This document shows positions 1 to 8,696 of a stretch of 64,000 nt of DNA, in pieces. The stretch is taken from contig OY821517.1 in the NCBI GenBank assembly GCA_963682025.1, forward strand, positions 341,606,196 to 341,670,195, given 5' to 3'. The position numbers and the translations under genes were made by a program. The notes under the pieces are model-generated. The model made no database searches. It worked only from the letters and a program-made list of their open reading frames with translations, and was not told the origin of the DNA. The DNA is from Cordilura impudica. Its lineage: Eukaryota; Arthropoda; Insecta; Diptera; Scathophagidae. Numbering within the stretch: the stretch's first letter is position 1; each line of letters begins with the position of its first letter.

Positions 1-1266
1 AGATGCTTTCTAAAAAATTGTTTTTTAATAAAACCGATGACATTTTTTTTAAATATGTTGAAAGTTTAGATATCAGTTGTTTCTATTTACCTCTTAATTA
101 TTATTTATTGTATTTAATAGAAAAAAGGGACATTTGTTTTGATTTCACAAAGCTTTATCTATGTGAATTAAAACAAGAAAAAGTATTCATATTGAATCAT
201 AGCGCAGAAAATAGTTCTTAGAATTTAATTTAAGAGTTTTTTTTGTGATAGTGAATTCTAGAACAGGGGCGATAAACCCCACCCAGCAAACTCAATTTTT
301 AAAATTTTCCAGAAAATGCCTTCTTGTGGCATATAAGAAACAATAACTAATCCGGTTGTCCAATCATATTCTTAATAAATTTTATACAAGGAATAAAAAC
401 TAGTCAAGTTTTTTTTCCTGCACTTTATAGCCTTGAAAAAATTATTTTCTTTACTCCATTTTAAAATATCTTTTTTCTGTGCAGAAAAATTATGCCTTTA
501 CGAATGAAAAAAAAAATTATCATAATAGTACCCTATATGAAAGGAATTAAATAGTAAAAATGGAAGAAAAATCAATTGAAAAAAATTTGTTGGCATTCAT
601 TTTAATGCAAAAATAAATTCATAAAAAGAAAACTAAAAAAAAAATATTTTTTCGAAAAAGGAAAACTCAAAAACGAATTTTATTTGCTTTATAAATCAAA
701 AATAACTTATTCTTGCTCAATGAAATAAAAATGAAAAAATAATTTATATATATATAAAAAAATGTTTCTCGAAAAAATCGAACTAATATCTCTTTTGTAC
801 TAAAAAATAAAACTAAAAAAAATTTACTTTTGATAGAAAAAAAATACATTTTTTTTTTGGTCGAAGAAAGATATTATTTTTGCTTGATAATCAAAAAAAT
901 CTTGTCGAATAAAATAAAATGAAAAAAATTAATGATTTTTGCTAAAGAAAAAAATTAATTAAAATAAAAATAAAAAAATATTTTGATCGAAAAAATAATA
1001 ACAAAAAAAAAAAAAACTTTTTTGCTCTCAAAATAAAATTTTAAAAAATTTATTTTTGCTAAAAATACAAATTTTTTAAAAATTTTATTTTTGCTCGGGA
1101 AAGAATAATATAAAGAAGATAAATCAAAACTAACTTATTTTTGCTAGAAAAAATAAAAACAAATAAAAAAACTGATTAAAAAAACTATTTTTGTTCGAAA
1201 AAAAAAAAAAATTTAAAACAGACTATTAAAACAAAGACTTCGTTTTGGTCTAGAGAAGAAAAAATT
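1..1266. other. AT-rich part of an Hcs intron with a degenerate short repeat
   Basis: This stretch lies inside the last visible Hcs intron, since the next Hcs exon is beyond the left edge. From about 660 to 1215 it consists of imperfect repeats built around TTTTTGCTCGAAAAA followed by AATAAA-like runs. The same motif reappears at about 5370-5400 and 8310-8520, on the far sides of the pogo and Penelope insertions. This suggests one original array split by transposons. No credible coding sequence was found; a 72-codon plus-strand reading frame at the extreme left has no recognisable motif. Confidence 0.5.
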
Positions 1267-2134
1267 GATCTACATATCATCTACATATATCATTTTAATG
1301 ATTGGGTTAGAAATTAAATCAAGCTCAAGATCAAATATTTTTACTTTAAATTAAGCAAAAAACATTGGCACATTTGCTTCAAAAATTGATCTATGTATAT
1401 TCTGTATGACAGGTTATAGGGTAAGTGTACCTAATTTCGGCATGTACCAGTAGTCGGCATTTTTTGACTTTAAACATAAATAAATAAGAATAATGACCGT
1501 TAATTATTAAAAAAAATCAAGTATGCATTGAAATTATATATTCATCTCTTTCTGCTAAAAATTTTATTGCACTCAGATGAGTATGTATTTTGTCATCAGT
1601 TGATCGTCATTCATTAATAGTTTTTAAACACGCGCAGAAGTGCGTTTTTTCTAGGGATTTTTTAGTGAACAGGATAATCCAAAAAGGTATGTAATGTAAT
1701 GAATTTAAGTTATATTTTAACCAAAAATGTTTTCTGAAGGTAGATATTGTTTAAAATATTATTTTTAATGTGGGAAATTTAGTAAAAAATAATTATTTTT
1801 CTTTTTTAATGGGTGCCGATATTAGGAACAAAAATTTTTCAATTTTTCTCTGATTATGCTCAAATTATAGAAACTTGTTTATTAACCATCCCTCTTCACT
1901 CTGGTTATAAAAAAAATTTGTTGAATTGCAAAAACACAGTAGTCGGCATAGTTTATGCCGAGTAATTTATGACCTGCCGAGTACAGGAAAATAAGTATTC
2001 TAAAGTCGGCAGCAGTTTTTATTCCTCATTTTATTTAAATCCGAAGTGCTAAAGGGCCCGAAATGGGCCGACATTATGAGACCTGTAGAGATAATTATAA
2101 TTTATTGACATTTTAGGCATTTTTCATAATCAAA

Positions 2135-2908
2135 AACAAGTAAGAAAATTATAGTCGGTCTAGACCGACTATACGATACCCTATACCATGCGTTTAGAAA
2201 CCCTATCTCTTAGGCCCAACTAACTGGACATTGAAAATAAGCAAAAACCAAATTTGAGTGGGATTTTTATTAATTTTTTTGGCTGCAGATATGAAAAAGT
2301 TCATATTGGATGCTATATCTATAAAGGGACTAGGTCCAAAAATGGACCGATCCTGATCATGTTTGGTAAAGTCTCTTGTATTTTGCAAAAATATGTACAA
2401 ACAAAATTTGAGAAGAATCAGTGCAATATTTTTGTTTTTTAATAGATTTAAGTGAAGATCGGGAAGCAGCTCTATATGGGGTCAAAGGGATCATTTTTGG
2501 ACTACTCATTAGTGGATGTAATGAACGCATACAAACCCAATTTGAGTAAGATCTATATGACAATTTGGATCTTATGGCAATTTATGTCGATTTCATATGG
2601 GTAATTTGTATGGGGGCTAGGTCTGAACATGGACCGATTCTCACCAATTTCAATAGCGTTCCATGGCCGATAAAAGCTTATATACCAAATTTCGTCAAAA
2701 TATATTCATATTTGCGACCTGCAGTTTGATTACAAGCTTTACATGGACACACAGACGGACGGACGGACGGACATTGTTAAATCAACTCAGAAAGTGATTC
2801 TGATTCGATCGGTATAATTAAAGATGGGTCTAGGTCAAATATTTTTGGTTGTTACAAACAGCAGCACAAAGTCATTATACCCAAACCACATAGTGGTATA
2901 GGGTATAA
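2135..2908 (+). repeat. Family A DINE-1/mini-me-like repeat, copy 1
   Basis: The copy starts with ACAAGTAAG, followed by a perfect palindrome centred on GTCGGTCTAGACCGAC. It contains a GACG tetranucleotide run and ends with ATAGTGGTATAGGGTATAA. The inner ends carry 13-bp inverted sequences (ATACCCTATACCA and its complement). The hairpin followed by TTACTTG on the complementary strand, and the GTCY-type microsatellite, are typical of the DINE-1/mini-me Helitron-related repeats of flies. Other copies are at 6181, 25444, 37745 and 63253. Short reading frames shared by copies are open on both strands and I consider them non-coding. Confidence 0.75.
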
Positions 2909-3835
2909 TGACCACAAATGGAAAAAGGCTCTTGCACCAATATGCCGAAGAATCCTTAAAAAGCGCTCTCAATGACATAAGGGTAGGTTCAACAACAAAT
3001 GAAATGGTGTTTCGATCTAGCTAAATGTGGATTTCCCCTTAAAATTGAGGATTGCTGAACACTGTTCAAACAATTATCAAAGAAGATGGGCGAAATACTC
3101 CATTTATAAATGGTCGACCTGGAAGAAAGTGGTACTCAGGTTTTTTAAAACGCCATCCCAGCTTGGCTCTTAGAGAAGCCGAAGGAATCAGCAAAGGGCG
3201 AGCAGTAATTACAGAAGAGAGTATAAGAAAGTGGTTTGAAGATTTAAAAAATTTTCTTATCCAAGAAAATGCTGCCGATATTTTGGATGATCCATCCATG
3301 AGTGCATAATTGGCTTAATGAAAACAATGTTCAACGGCCCATTTTGCTGTTCATAGATGGTCATAAATCACATATGACAATGGAATTAAGCCAATTTTGT
3401 CAAGACAATGTAATTATTTTGTATGCACTACCTCCAAATACCACGCATATAATGCAACCTGCCGATGTAAGTGTATTTAAGCCTCTCAAATCAGAATGGA
3501 AGAAAACCCTAAGAGAATGGCATTTGAAGCCCGAAAACAACAATAAAGTTAGTTCAAAATCTACTTTTTGCCCACTTCTTCATATGGTTCTTACCAACCT
3601 GAATACTACAGATACCATGAAGACCGGTTTTCGAATCTCGACAATGTAGATTATTCAAAGTGTGTTAAAAATCAATTAGAAATGTTGACCAAAGATCGTC
3701 ACAATGAAACTTTTAAAGAATGTGATTTTGATGTTGCCATCCGAGTAATTGACCGGATAGCTCCAAAGTTACGAGATCATAGAATTAATTCGGATCTTAT
3801 TGTTGAAGAGATCGGTGTTCTAAAAAAATAGAAAA
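2906..3835 (+). pseudogene. Broken pogo/Jerky-type transposase
   Basis: Three overlapping frames give pieces of one protein. About 2940-3000 encodes a psq-like helix-turn-helix remnant. 3052-3309 encodes a CENP-B type helix-turn-helix with the motif GRPGRKWYSGFLKRHPSL. 3302-3831 encodes the second half of a DDE_1 domain, with FIDGHKSH (second acidic residue) and LPPNTTHIMQPADVSVF (third acidic residue). The first catalytic aspartate region is missing at the junction near 3300. The frame changes again near 3570-3650. The family is known for cut-and-paste transposition in the nucleus; this copy cannot encode an active enzyme. Confidence 0.85.
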
Positions 3836-4418
3836 TAATTCAAATGTCGAAATATTAGAAGATGTCACGCTTCAGTCATGTACAAAGGAAATGGCTCCAC
3901 CAAATTTAGATACTAATAAGGAAAACTTGTTTCAATCTATTGACTGTCCGTCCCCAAATTCATCAATCTATGACGCTATTATTAAAACTAACAACTTATT
4001 TAAACCTATTAGCTGTTCATTTCCAATTTATTTATTTATTTATTATTTATTATTGTAATTCTAGCACAACAACACATAAGTCTTATATATTATAGTGCTG
4101 GTAATTTTTCAAATAATCTTTATAAAATAATCTTTTTCAAATAATCTTTATCCCACAGGCGCAACGGCATTAATTAAAAACAGCGGATCTTTAATGTCCC
4201 CGACATTTGAAAAACATCTCTATTTTCCGCAACCATCGAGTTCTTCAAAATCTAATATAAAGTGCTATATCCGCTCTTGCATGGAGGGAGCATATGCAGA
4301 CAAAGGCAAATGAAAAAATAGCTAAAGCCGAAGCTATCCATAAACGGAAATTAGAGCGCCAAAAAAAATAAGAAGAAAAAAAAAACGGGACCAGCAAAAG
4401 TTAAAAAAAGAAAACAAA

Positions 4419-4606
4419 AGCAAGTATGTGGTACATGTGATGAAGATTTGGACACTGATGCTAAGGATGATGGGTTAAAAAACGTGGGATGTGATTCTTG
4501 TCCTCAGTGGTTCCATCTTAAATTCACTGATCTCAAAAACCAAGTATATGACGAAGTAATTGAAATGGATTTCGTATGCAAAAAATGCAATGACCAAAAC
4601 GACTAA
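4419..4606 (+). pseudogene. PHD-like zinc finger at the end of the pogo reading frame
   Basis: The frame reads KQVCGTCDEDL, then NVGCDSCPQWFHLKF, then FVCKKCNDQND and a stop. The spacing C-x2-C, C-x2-C, WFH, C-x2-C matches a C4HC3 PHD finger, except that the usual cysteine after the histidine is replaced by phenylalanine, so seven of eight ligands remain. It follows the DDE remnant in the same direction inside the pogo element. It is therefore best read as the C-terminal domain of that transposase and not as a host gene. PHD-type fingers on insect pogo/Jerky transposases are known to me in general terms. Confidence 0.65.
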
Positions 4607-5442
4607 GTTTTTATTTTTATTTTATGCATTGCAATGCGCTTAAAAATAATATTGAATTTAAAAGATCTCACCTATATAAATATTTCAAATATGTAAGAAT
4701 ATAAATAACATTAATTTAATTAAATGAACACTTAAATTTCTGAGCGGTTTTTATTTTTCTTTAAAAAAAATGTCCTGCCGACTATAGGATCATCACATGC
4801 CGAACATTGGAAAATGTATGCCGACTATAGGCAAAAACGATATTTTTTACAAAATATAAAAATTAGTCAAATTTAATAAATACTTTTTAGAAAACAGTTA
4901 ACTATATCTAAAACTTGAATACTTATTGAATCAGAATGTCTAATTGTCTCCCCGATAGCTTTTTCACACATGTAAGGACACCAGTTAAAAAAAAAAAAAA
5001 GTTAAACTGCCGACTATTGGTACAATTACCCTACATCTGCAAAATGTGAGTTTAGCAAAAACAAATAGTATGCAATGTGTACACAGATACAAAAACATTT
5101 GTTTCAAAGTTGTTTTTAAATTTTAGTTTGTTATATTTGATAAGGTTTAATAGTATAACTATTTGTTTGGATTTAAAATTTTTATCAAACAAACTATATA
5201 CTGCTTTTGAGGGTTGATGACTCGAGCCGAAATAGCAAAATATAGATCAATTTTGGAAACAAATGAGCCAACGTTTTTTTGCTTTATTTAAAGTAAAGAA
5301 TTTGATCTTCAGCCTGATTAAATTTCTAACTCAACCATTAAAAATATAGATCAAAAATAAGAATTGAAAAAAAAAAACTGATTTTTGCTCGATAAAAGAA
5401 AATTGAAAAATTTTGTAATTTTATTATTGTTTTTAGTTTTTT

Positions 5443-5480
5443 CTGAAGATGAACAGCGAAGCTGTTCGAAATATCGAACG
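5443..5480 (+). ncRNA. Hammerhead-like ribozyme motif, 5' Penelope terminal repeat
   Basis: The core CTGAAGA is followed by a perfect 7-bp stem (GAACAGC, loop GAA, GCTGTTC) and then GAAAT. This matches the hammerhead order CUGANGA, stem II, GAAA, except for one extra T between core and stem. Penelope-like elements are known to carry hammerhead motifs in their terminal repeats. Whether this copy can self-cleave is not established. Confidence 0.5.
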
Positions 5481-5889
5481 GATAATAAATATTTAAAAAT
5501 AAAACATTAAAATTTTAATTTTATTTTTAATTGATGACCTTGAGCCAAACCAAGAAAACTCCATCACATATTAAAACAACAGGTCAACTATAAATTTCTA
5601 ACACACAACACGGAAGGCACACCGTAGTACAAAATCAACGTAATGTAGAAAAACATCAAAACTAAATACACGAAAAATACCAAGAACATCACGGGTAAAC
5701 ATAGCAAAACTTTTGCAAAATTGAAATCATCGACAACATTTTTAATAAAATGCAAGAAAGCAGATTTAGTACCAAATTCTATATACAACACTAAAACATA
5801 CGAAACTTTTTTAAAATTAATGACAAAATTGCCCCAAATGTACAAAAAGATTTAAAAAGATATATGTATATGAATTTCATAAGAGGATT

Positions 5890-6180
5890 TTGAATTTATT
5901 TATTCAACATAAACATAAACAGTTGAATATAAACAAAAAACAACTGTTAGAGACAAAGAGTGCAATTGAGATGCTTTTAGATGAGCATGATCTTTTATTA
6001 TTTATTGAGAGTGAGAGGATTTTACACGAAAAACTCCACAATAAACATAAAACAATACACATAAAGAAATTACAAAAATTAAAGGGTGAAAATTAAAATG
6101 AAAATAAATTAAACAACAACACTGATGATTGGTTTATAAAGAGATTATTGTCATTAGGTCCTAAACATACATTACCAAAT
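5890..6180 (+). pseudogene. Penelope ORF N-terminal remnant
   Basis: A 68-codon frame rich in Lys, His and Leu ends at 6096. A following stretch in another frame reads DDWFIKRLLSLGPKHTLP, resembling the conserved LGPKF-LP segment upstream of the Penelope reverse transcriptase. It is interrupted by a stop and then by the family A insertion. Identity rests mainly on the LGPK motif and on position between the terminal repeats. Confidence 0.5.
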
Positions 6181-6967
6181 ACAAGTAAGAAAATTATAGT
6201 CGGTCTAGACCGACTATACGATACCCTATACCATGCGTTTAGAAACCCTATCTCTTAGGCCCAACTAACTGGACATAGAAAATAAGCAAAAACCAAATTT
6301 GAGTGGGATTTTTATTAATTTTTTTGGCTGCAGATATGAAAAAGTTCATATCGGATGCTATATCTATATGGGGACTAGGTCCAAAAATGGACCGATCCTG
6401 ATCATGTTTGGTAAAGTCTCTTGTATTTTGCAAAAATATATACAAACAAAATTTGAGAAGAATCAGTGCAATATTTTTGTTTTTTAATAGATTTAAGTGA
6501 AAATCGGGAAGCAGCTCTATATGGGGCCAAAGGGATCATTTTTGGACTACTCATTAATGGATGTAATGAACGCATATAAACCCAATTTGAGTAAGATCTA
6601 TATGACAATTTGGATCTCATGACAATTTATGTCGATTTCATAGGGGTAATTTGTATGGGGGCTAGGTCTGAACATGGACCGATTCTCACCAATTTCAATA
6701 GCGTTCATCCCATGGCCGATAAAAGCTTATATACCAAATTTCATCAAAATATATTCATATTTGCGACCTGCAGTTTGATTACAAGCTTTACATGGACACA
6801 CAGACGGACGGACGGACGGACGGACGGACGGACATTGTTAAATCAACTCAGAAAGTGATTCTGATTCGATCGGTATAATTAAAGATGGGTCTAGGTCAAA
6901 TATTTTTGGTTGTTACAAACAGCAGCACAAAGTCATTATACCCAAACCACATAGTGGTATAGGGCAT
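6181..6967 (+). repeat. Family A repeat, copy 2
   Basis: This copy is nearly identical in layout to copy 1, starting ACAAGTAAG plus palindrome and ending ATAGTGGTATAGGGCATAA. It has a longer GACG run (about 6803-6832). It interrupts the Penelope coding remnant, whose frame resumes at about 6970. The insertion is therefore younger than the Penelope copy. Confidence 0.75.
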
Positions 6968-7107
6968 AAAAACCACATTCCCATTATTCAAATGCATTGC
7001 AGATGGTGCATACATTATACAGACACTAGAGAATAGAGAAAATCAGGAAATCGCGAGAACTAAATTAACTTCGCTCAGAGATAACCATCTCAGCAAATCC
7101 AAACTAA

Positions 7108-7553
7108 AGGCCTAATTAGCCACACGTAACCTTTATCAAACGTGTCAGCTGTTTTTTTCTGTTACATGAAAAAGCATTTAGAGCAGTTACCGAACTCAAC
7201 AGTTACCAACTCAATATATTTTTGTTGTACGTGACATTTGTGAACAGCTGATAAAGTTTGGTTAATTTTACACAGCAACATGCTGGTTAGTTTGTTACGT
7301 TCTATAATTGCACTAAATGACAACGTTACATTTACGGTACGGATACATTTTAACAACGTGTGGTTACTAGGCCTCAACCTTATCAGCTGTTCAAAAATGT
7401 CACGTACAAACGTAGCAAAAACCTATTTTCAATAGATTGGGACGTTCCGGTTACGCGACAGTTGAGTTCGGTAACTGTTCTAAATGGTTTTCATGTAACA
7501 GACAAAAACAGCTGACACGTTTGGTTAAGGTTACGTGTGGCTAACTAGGCCTT
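7108..7553. mobile_element. Foldback MITE with long inverted repeats
   Basis: The left end AGGCCTAATTAGCCACACG and the right end CGTGTGGCTAACTAGGCCT are inverted. The match continues through CGTGTCAGCTG, TCTGTTACATGAAAA and GTTACCGAACTCAAC, giving arms over 90 bp. A second, inner inverted pair (GTACGTGACATTTGTGAACAGCTGATAA at about 7228 and its complement at about 7376) makes a nested hairpin. There is no coding capacity, and no clear target duplication was seen. It sits inside the Penelope remnant. Confidence 0.75.
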
Positions 7554-7656
7554 CAGACATTTATGATAAAAATCAATACGATATAGCACTTAACAACACA
7601 GTAAATAAATTGTTCAGTAAAACAAAAACAAAGTTGAAAATGAAGAATAATCTAAT

Positions 7657-8031
7657 GTGATATATAAAATCAACTGTGAGGGAGACGGGTCCAACATATG
7701 CAACAAAGTATATGTTTGTACCACAAAAACAAAATTTAAAACACGACTCTCATGCCATAAATCAGATTATAAGTCAACACATAGACCACTTGAGCAAAAA
7801 CCAACGATCGCGGCTCATAGCACTTTAACTTGTCACACCCCTAATTTTACAGATGTGAGCATTTTACAACAAGAGAGCAATTACGCAAAGAGATACACTC
7901 TTGAAATGCTACACATAATTAACACACCGACAAACAAGAGACTCAACTATAAAACAGACACTGACCACTGTTCAAGTGTATACAGACATACGGTAAACAA
8001 ATATCGACTGCTTAAACAGAAAACTAGTTGA
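7657..8031 (+). pseudogene. Penelope GIY-YIG endonuclease domain remnant
   Basis: The frame encodes YKINCEGDGSNICNKVYV and then TTKTKFKTRL, a cysteine/histidine-rich stretch, YAKRYTLEMLHIINTPTNKR and LNYKTDTDHC. These are the characteristic segments of the Penelope C-terminal GIY-YIG endonuclease. The glycine of the second catalytic motif (expected YVG) is cysteine here (VYVCTTK), which should impair the fold or activity. The upstream frame lacks the reverse transcriptase, so this is a truncated relic even though 124 codons remain open. Confidence 0.85.
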
Positions 8032-8180
8032 AATAAGACAACAAGGACGTTTTCAACACCACGATTTATTAAACGATATTTAAATGTATGTAATCATCAA
8101 TTTTGTATTTTTATAAATTGTAAATCATTAAATTTTAGAGTTTAAAAATTTTGCAATTGTATTATTGTTTTTAGTTTTTC

Positions 8181-8216
8181 CTGAAGATGAACAGCGAAGC
8201 TGTTCGAAATATGGAA
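8181..8216 (+). ncRNA. Hammerhead-like ribozyme motif, 3' Penelope terminal repeat
   Basis: This is the same CTGAAGA core, 7-bp stem with GAA loop, and GAAAT as in the 5' repeat. Identity across two copies, in an otherwise degraded element, supports a structural role. Confidence 0.5.
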
Positions 8217-8307
8217 AAGGATATAAATATTTAAAAATAAAACATTAAAATTTGATTTTTATTTTTAATTGATGACCTTCAGCCAAACCAAGAAAATCCC
8301 ATCACAA

Positions 8308-8609
8308 ATCACAAATTCAAAAAAAAAAAAAAATATTTTTACTCGAAAAAACATGTATAAAAATAATTATTTTGCTTGAAAAAGGAAAAATCCAGAAATA
8401 AATCTTTTTTTTCCAAAAATAAATACTTAAAAAAAACTTATTTTGATCGATAAAATAAATTTAAAGAAAAAAAAAAAACAAAAAAAAAGTATTTTTTCGC
8501 GTGAAAAAAAAAATCAAAAAATACCTTTCATTGCTTTAAAGATTAAAAGTCAAATTTGTATGGAAAATTGCATAATTATTATAGTCCCTGGTTCTTAAAT
8601 AGCTCGACG

Positions 8610-8656
<47 letters not shown>

Positions 8657-8696
8657 TATATAGATATAAATGATATAGATTTAAAATTTAACTAAC
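8308..8696. repeat. A-rich degenerate array and (TA)n microsatellite
   Basis: About 8310-8520 continues the TTTTTGCTCGAAAAA-like array seen at 660-1215. About 8612-8654 is an uninterrupted (TA)n microsatellite, followed by GATATA variants. The stretch lies directly downstream of the donor of the last visible Hcs exon. No gene was seen. Confidence 0.6.

Larger units (their letters stand above)
1419..5031 (+). mobile_element. Pogo-like (Tc1/mariner superfamily) DNA transposon, decayed
   Basis: The left end reads GGGTAAGTGTACC and the right end is its imperfect complement GGTACAATTACCC. Both are bordered by TA (1417-1418 and 5032-5033), as expected for a Tc1/mariner/pogo insertion. Multiple short subterminal motifs of the form CCGACTATAGG or TAGTCGGCA lie inside both ends (about 1450, 1940, 2010, 4785, 4820 and 5010); these may be transposase-binding sites. 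The element carries broken transposase pieces on the plus strand and ends in a PHD-like finger. A family A repeat is inserted at 2135-2908. It is non-functional because of frameshifts and loss of the first part of the DDE domain. Confidence 0.85.
1267..5352. repeat. Foldback element arms flanking the pogo insertion
   Basis: An arm at about 1267-1398 and an arm at about 5239-5352 are inverted copies of each other. Shared landmarks are GTTAGAAATTAAATC and its complement, AAGATCAAAT, TTACTTTAAAT, and GATCTAT near the inner end. The pogo element (1419-5031) sits between them, so it probably inserted near the centre of a pre-existing foldback MITE. A one-armed relative lies at 43410-43460. The superfamily is not recognised. 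Confidence 0.6.
5408..8307 (+). mobile_element. Penelope-like retroelement, internally deleted
   Basis: Two direct copies of a terminal repeat, at about 5408-5570 and 8147-8307, share TTATTATTGTTTTTAG, a hammerhead-like hairpin and GATGACCTT..AGCCAAACCAAGAAAA. Between them lie an N-terminal coding remnant (5890-6180) and a GIY-YIG endonuclease remnant (7657-8031). The reverse transcriptase core is missing. A family A repeat (6181-6967) and a foldback MITE (7108-7553) have inserted in the interior. The arrangement and the endonuclease identify a Penelope-like element; it is dead. Confidence 0.85.

Noticed and set aside
3..221. 72-codon plus-strand frame at the left edge
   Set aside because: No recognisable domain, and it lies antisense within an Hcs intron. 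Considered and rejected as a missing Hcs exon because the strand is wrong.
2203..2563. Short reading frames that recur in every family A copy on both strands
   Set aside because: Their similarity follows from the DNA repeat. Both strands are open over the same bases, and no start, domain or codon bias supports a protein.
4419..4606. PHD-like finger as a host chromatin gene
   Set aside because: It lies between pogo ends, in line with the broken transposase, and lacks one zinc ligand.
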